9,667 bases of DNA. It comes from JADJEK01 sp052034255 (GTDB taxonomy: Bacteria > Planctomycetota > B15-G4 > JADJEK01). The position numbers and the translations under genes were made by a program. The DNA lies in the NCBI GenBank assembly GCA_052034255.1, contig JBPOIU010000144.1, positions 1-9,667 on the forward strand, written 5' to 3'. The notes beneath the pieces are model-generated. The model was given only the letters and a program-made list of their open reading frames with translations, had not been told where the DNA came from and did not search any database. Shown here piece after piece: positions 6,349 through 9,667 of this stretch (positions are counted from its first letter, which is position 1; each line of letters starts with the position of its first letter).

Positions 6349-7127
6349 CAGTTCATGAACGCGCCGTTGGAGACCACGGTCGAACTGCCGGTCATGCCAC
6401 GGCCCTCGCGCGACGCGATGTGCGCGGCGAGCGCGGCGATCTCTTCGGGCTGACTCATGCGGCCGAGCGGGACCTGCGACAGGATGATCGGCATCGCGTC
6501 GTCCACGCTCTTGCCCATGGCGCTGGCGATGTACTTCACGCCGGCGTCTTGCATGTCGCTCTCGACCCAGCCCGGCAGGATCGCGTTCACCGTGATGCCG
6601 CGCGGGGCGACTTCCATCGCGAGGCAGCGCGTGACGCCGACGAGCCCGGACTTCGACGCGCAATACGCGGTCCAGCCCGGAAACGGCACCGCGGCGCCGA
6701 TCGTCGCGATGTTGATCACGCGCGCGTCCGCGTGGTCCTTCATGTGACGCAGCGCCGCGCGCGCGCAGAAGTACGCGCCGTCGAGGTTGGTGGTCAGGAT
6801 GTCGCGCCAGCGTTCGTACGTGACGCTTTCTACCGGCGTCGGGCCGCTGATGCCGGCGTTGTTGACCAGGACGTCGAGGCCGCCATGGTCGCGCGCGACC
6901 TCGGCCACGACGCGGTCGATCGCTGCGACGTCACGGACGTCGAGCGCGTACGCGCGCGCGTGGCCACCGGCCTTTTGGATCGCGTTCACGGTGTCCGCGA
7001 GCTTGTCGGTGCGGCGGCCCGAGATCGCGACGCGCGCGCCTTCTGCGGCGAAGCGCTCGGCGATCGCACGGCCGATGCCCGAACCGCCCCCGGTGATGAA
7101 CGCCACGCGGTCTTGGAGTCGCTTCAT
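6348..7127 (-). CDS. Short-chain dehydrogenase/reductase (classical SDR)
   Basis: 259 residues, typical of classical SDRs that interconvert alcohols and carbonyls with NAD(P)(H) in the cytoplasm. Motifs: TGGGSGIG (12-19) for the dinucleotide, D63-V64 contacting adenine, NNAG (89-92), catalytic Asn114, and YxxxK as Tyr155/Lys159. The usual catalytic Ser, 13 residues before the Tyr, is Thr142 (NIATIGAAV). GRR at 37-39 after the second strand leans toward NADP(H). The C-terminal part (PGWVESDM, PLGRMSQPEEIA, MTGSSTVVSNGAF) is standard. An AAGGAA site lies 4 nt before ATG 7127. It follows the tail-anchored protein by 22 bp and overlaps the BMC-T start, so it is probably co-expressed with the shell protein and may handle an aldehyde or alcohol linked to a compartment. 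No encapsulation peptide is evident at either end. Substrate unknown. Confidence 0.93.
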   Translation of the reverse strand: MKRLQDRVAFITGGGSGIGRAIAERFAAEGARVAISGRRTDKLADTVNAIQKAGGHARAYALDVRDVAAIDRVVAEVARDHGGLDVLVNNAGISGPTPVESVTYERWRDILTTNLDGAYFCARAALRHMKDHADARVINIATIGAAVPFPGWTAYCASKSGLVGVTRCLAMEVAPRGITVNAILPGWVESDMQDAGVKYIASAMGKSVDDAMPIILSQVPLGRMSQPEEIAALAAHIASREGRGMTGSSTVVSNGAFMN

Positions 7128-7149
7128 GGGATTCCTTGTCCAGACGGCG

Positions 7150-8106
7150 TCAACGGCTCATGAAGAACGCGGCGGCGGCGACCGCGGCGCCCATCAGCGC
7201 GAACACGATCCACATGCCCTTGCCGCCGCCACCGCCGCCGGTGGACGTGGCGGTCGCGACCGGCTTCGGCACTTCGGGCGCGACGGCTTGGAACGCGGCG
7301 GACATGTCGGCGTCCTGTTGCGGGGACACCGCGGGGAGGTCGGGCAGCGTGCCGCCGAACGAGCGGCGCACGTCGCGCAGGAACAGCAACGCGCCCTGAC
7401 TGAGTTCACGGCAGGGACGGCACCACTCCAGCTCTTTCTTCTCGGCCGCGGAGACGTCGCCCGAACGCTGCGCCCAGTTGAAGATCTGGCGCGGCGTCAA
7501 ATGCTGGGTCGTCACGGAGGCGTCGACGGCCTTCTTCTTCGGCACTTCCGTGACGGCCAGCGGATGCTGCGTGGCGGCCGCCGGTCCGTAGATGGTCGGC
7601 AATGCGGCACGCAACGCGTCCAACGCCGTGGCCCAGTCGGCATCCGAACGATCTTCGGCACCGTGGTTGATCCAGTCGTGGACCGTCTTGCCGCCGGCGC
7701 CGCCGCTGGACAGCGCTTGTTCGACGCGCGCCCGGAAGTCCGCACCGTTGGCGCCTTGCATCGCGGGGTGGGCGCCGCGGACCGTCGCGATCGCCTTTTC
7801 GACGTGCGGCATCAGCACGTCCTCGAAGCGCGCAATCGCGTCGCCGGGGAAGTTCGCGACCAGCGGCGGGACCGCGAGCTTCACGACCTCGACGACCTGC
7901 GACTCGAGCAACAGGCCGGCCTCGAAGCAGCGGTGGAGGATCAGCGTGTGATAGTTCGAGACGAGGTCCTTGCCGCCGATCGGGTCACCGCCGAGCCACC
8001 AACGCAGTTGGAATGCGTCGCGGGCCCGGGGATCCTGCTCCTCGTACCAGAGCCGGTTGAGTTCGCCGTCTTCGAGCGCGTGGTATTCGAGGAGGTCGCG
8101 AGGCAT
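7150..8106 (-). CDS. Tail-anchored membrane protein of unknown function with CxxC motif and Gly linker
   Basis: 318 residues. I do not recognise the N-terminal two thirds (1-200), which is mostly helical, with LRWWLGGDPIGG (34-45) and a Leu/Val-rich helix (66-82). Residues 202-237 (HLTPRQIFNWAQ...EWCRPCRELS) resemble the zinc-finger region of anti-sigma factors, but the His of HxxxCxxC is Glu225 and only Cys229/Cys232 remain. A Pro/Ala-rich spacer and a run of six Gly (290-295) lead to one C-terminal membrane helix (about 298-315, MWIVFALMGAAVAAAAFF) ending MSR, so the body should face the cytoplasm. AGGAG lies 10 nt before ATG 8106. It appears to be the first gene of the cluster with SDR and BMC-T. 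It could tether compartment proteins to the membrane or act as a degenerate anti-sigma-like regulator; no sigma factor gene is adjacent. Confidence 0.82.
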   Translation of the reverse strand: MPRDLLEYHALEDGELNRLWYEEQDPRARDAFQLRWWLGGDPIGGKDLVSNYHTLILHRCFEAGLLLESQVVEVVKLAVPPLVANFPGDAIARFEDVLMPHVEKAIATVRGAHPAMQGANGADFRARVEQALSSGGAGGKTVHDWINHGAEDRSDADWATALDALRAALPTIYGPAAATQHPLAVTEVPKKKAVDASVTTQHLTPRQIFNWAQRSGDVSAAEKKELEWCRPCRELSQGALLFLRDVRRSFGGTLPDLPAVSPQQDADMSAAFQAVAPEVPKPVATATSTGGGGGGKGMWIVFALMGAAVAAAAFFMSR

Positions 8107-8138
8107 CCGAAATTCGCTCCTGGCAAGAAGGTCGGGGC

Positions 8139-8167
8139 ATTAGAGAGGTGGAGGGCAACGCCCGCAA
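8139..8167 (-). promoter_or_regulatory. Candidate sigma70-type promoter of the tail-anchor/SDR/BMC-T cluster
   Basis: On the minus strand TTGCGG (8162-8167) and TCTAAT (8139-8144) are separated by exactly 17 bp. The -10 box matches the consensus at five of six positions and the -35 at three of six. Initiation near 8132 would leave a leader of roughly 25 nt that includes the AGGAG ribosome binding site. Confidence 0.45.
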
Positions 8168-8184
8168 CGAATCGTCTGGAAGCG

Positions 8185-8199
8185 GGAAGGTGACCTTCC
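8185..8199. promoter_or_regulatory. Perfect 15-bp palindrome (candidate operator) in the divergent intergenic region
   Basis: GGAAGGT-G-ACCTTCC has two perfect 7-bp arms around a single base. It lies between the divergent cluster (start 8106) and beta-helix gene (start 8352), 17 bp upstream of the candidate -35 box of the cluster. That is a typical place for an activator or repressor dimer. No regulator gene is adjacent. Confidence 0.45.
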
Positions 8200-8341
8200 G
8201 TAGTGACGGTCAGACATGATCGGAATTCGCGGATCGATTCGGCGCATTCCTGCTGCATCACTGGCTGTTCGATCAAGTCAGGGTCAGAATCGACTTACTT
8301 CGGCCCTTTCCGCGGTCGACATCAAGCGTCGGAACGTCTTT

Positions 8342-8346
8342 GGAGG
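8342..8346 (+). promoter_or_regulatory. Shine-Dalgarno (GGAGG) fixing the start of the beta-helix gene
   Basis: GGAGG ends 5 nt before ATG 8352. An in-frame TTG at 8340 would overlap the motif, so it is not the start. Confidence 0.8.
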
Positions 8347-8351
8347 TGCCC

Positions 8352-9566
8352 ATGCTCCCATCCCGTCGGTGGCTCTACAGCGCGGTCTTGGCGCTTGCCT
8401 GCGGGGGAGGCGTGGTCGAGGCGGGGACGATCACCGTCGGCAACGGGGGAATCACGACCATTCAACAGGCGATCGACGCCGCGTTGGCGAACGCCGACAC
8501 CTCCGACACGATCAACATCCCGTCCGGGATCTACGCGGAGAGTGTGTACATCTCGCTGACGGGGACGCCGACTCAGGCGTCGCTCGCTCTCCAGCGCAGC
8601 GGCAAGGGCTTGGTCCAGATCGTCGGGACGTCCGCCGACAAGAACGCGGTGCGGATCCAGGACGCGCACGGCATCACGCTGAAGAACCTGACCGTCCAGA
8701 GCTTCTCCGCCGCCGATGGTGACGAGCCGGCGGTGGAGATCGGCGGCGTGACGTCGAACGTCGTGCTCGACGGGGTCTCCGGCGTCGCCGGGGACGACGT
8801 CGGCGTCGTCGTTTCGGGAACCACGACGGCCGGCGTGCTGCTGAAGAAGTGCAACTTCTCCGGCATGACGAAGGTGGCGTTCTCGATCGATGGGAATGCC
8901 CACACGCTCGACGGATGCGTCGCCGACGACGTCGGCGGCAACGCGTTCCTGCTGTCCGGGACGTCGACGAACTGCCTGCTCCTCAATTGTTCGTCCGACG
9001 CACTGACGGCGTCCGACGTCTCGCATCCGGGGCTGTTCACGATTCGCGGGACCGGCCATCGACTCGAGAAGTGCACCGTGAAGGCGGCGGCGTCGCACGG
9101 GTTCTTCTTCGATGGGGCGGCGCATCGGGCCGTGAAGTGCGTCGCGCAGGATTGCGACGTCGGCTTCATCGCGCTCGGCACGCAGGTCTTGCTCGAGAGC
9201 TGCACCAGCCGACTCAATACCTACGGCTTCCAGGGTGGAGCCGAGGGTGGCTTGATCCTCGGCGGCTCGTTCTCGGACAACACGGTGCATGGCGTCGAAC
9301 TGACGCAGAACGGCATGAGCGTCCGCAACGCGACGCTGAACTCGAATCTCGGTCAGGGCATCCGCGTCACGGCGGGTGTCGAACGCTCGGCGTTGGTCGG
9401 GAACAAGTTCAAGAGCAACGGCGGCGACGCCATCCAAGTGCTCGGCGACAACAACTGGCTCGAGTCGAACAAGGCGACGGGCGACAGCTTCGTCGACCTC
9501 GGCACGCAGAACGCGGGGCGAGCCAACAAGGTCTCGGGCTCGGGCCTCACGAACGACTTCCCGTAA
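8352..9566 (+). CDS. Secreted right-handed parallel beta-helix (pectate-lyase-like fold) protein
   Basis: 404 residues. The N-terminus is a Sec signal peptide: Arg5-Arg6, a hydrophobic core (about 7-18), and probable cleavage after VEA (24/25). The mature protein opens with GNGGITTIQQAIDAA and DTINIPSGIYAESV (about 30-65), the usual entry to a right-handed beta-helix. Short coils of 21-28 residues then run almost to the end (SNVVLDGVSG, HTLDGCVADD, HRLEKCTVKA, TQVLLESCTS, HGVELTQNGMSVRNATL). Six successive coils place a Cys at the same position (167, 189, 213, 241, 263, 284), suggesting a stacked Cys ladder. Such folds occur in polysaccharide lyases, NosD-like and surface proteins. I see no specific catalytic motif, so binding or carbohydrate processing outside the cytoplasm is only a family-level guess. 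The gene is divergent from the BMC-T cluster. Confidence 0.88.
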   Translation: MLPSRRWLYSAVLALACGGGVVEAGTITVGNGGITTIQQAIDAALANADTSDTINIPSGIYAESVYISLTGTPTQASLALQRSGKGLVQIVGTSADKNAVRIQDAHGITLKNLTVQSFSAADGDEPAVEIGGVTSNVVLDGVSGVAGDDVGVVVSGTTTAGVLLKKCNFSGMTKVAFSIDGNAHTLDGCVADDVGGNAFLLSGTSTNCLLLNCSSDALTASDVSHPGLFTIRGTGHRLEKCTVKAAASHGFFFDGAAHRAVKCVAQDCDVGFIALGTQVLLESCTSRLNTYGFQGGAEGGLILGGSFSDNTVHGVELTQNGMSVRNATLNSNLGQGIRVTAGVERSALVGNKFKSNGGDAIQVLGDNNWLESNKATGDSFVDLGTQNAGRANKVSGSGLTNDFP

Positions 9567-9638
9567 TCGACCCGCGGCGGACCGCTTCCACATTTCGGAC
9601 GACCCGCCGTAACCCAAGTCTCATCCACGACCAAGCCC

Positions 9639-9667
9639 GAACGCGATTGCCGCCGGCAATCGCGTTC
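9639..9667. terminator. Perfect 13-bp hairpin downstream of the beta-helix gene (probable terminator, cut by window edge)
   Basis: The last 29 bases form a perfect inverted repeat: GAACGCGATTGCC (9639-9651), a 3-nt loop, and its exact complement to 9667. It lies 72 bp after the beta-helix stop codon and is the right size for an intrinsic terminator. Whether a T-run follows cannot be seen because the window ends at the stem. The preceding minus-strand direction shows no T-run. Confidence 0.6.

Noticed and set aside
6787..8193. 468-codon plus-strand open frame across the SDR and tail-anchored genes
   Set aside because: Mirror frame of genes with clear motifs and ribosome binding sites; composition is Arg/Asp/Val-rich without family features.
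8342..8410. Lipoprotein signal (ALAC) in the beta-helix protein
   Set aside because: The residues before Cys17 read A-L-A, not the Leu-Ala/Ser-Gly/Ala lipobox order; cleavage after VEA at 24 fits better.
8322..9617. 431-codon minus-strand open frame antisense to the beta-helix gene
   Set aside because: The plus strand has a signal peptide, repeat coils and GGAGG before its ATG; the minus frame shows none of these.
1..9667. CRISPR arrays, tRNA or rRNA genes, insertion sequences or prophage genes
   Set aside because: I saw no regularly spaced direct repeats, tRNA-like cloverleaf, transposase motif or phage gene on either strand.

Overview
The window is GC-rich (codon third positions almost all G or C) and looks like the chromosome of a free-living bacterium. 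A homodimeric-type pyruvate dehydrogenase E1, a HEAT-type protein in a style common in Planctomycetota, a bacterial microcompartment (BMC) shell protein of the kind I associate with Haliangium, and a secreted right-handed beta-helix protein together suggest Planctomycetota or Myxococcota. That placement is inference; there is no rRNA or other phylogenetic marker here.

Layout. 1-2133 (minus) is aceE, cut off at its 3' end by the window edge. 2134-2584 is a gene-free stretch rich in hairpins, including a strong minus-strand terminator. That terminator directly follows an easily missed gene at 2585-2668 (minus) for a 27-residue, single-span membrane peptide with an excellent Shine-Dalgarno. Divergent from it on the plus strand are a degenerate PfkB-type sugar kinase-like protein (2866-3741) and an exported or anchored HEAT-repeat-like protein (about 3875-4630).

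A minus-strand cluster then runs from 8106 down to 4646. In transcription order it encodes a tail-anchored protein of unknown function with a CxxC motif and a glycine linker, a short-chain dehydrogenase (SDR), a tandem-domain trimeric BMC shell protein (BMC-T), and a radical SAM/SPASM enzyme. The first two are 22 bp apart, SDR and BMC-T overlap as TGATG, and the radical SAM gene follows after 89 bp. A sigma70-like promoter candidate and a perfect 15-bp palindrome lie upstream at 8139-8199. Divergent from the cluster is a secreted right-handed beta-helix protein (8352-9566, plus), and the window ends in a 13-bp-stem hairpin.

The most interesting object is the 4646-8106 cluster: a BMC-T shell protein translationally coupled to an oxidoreductase and co-oriented with a membrane-tethered protein and a radical SAM enzyme, with no other shell protein or recognisable BMC signature enzyme in view. 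It may be a satellite of a BMC locus elsewhere in the genome, or an unusual use of a BMC-T protein.
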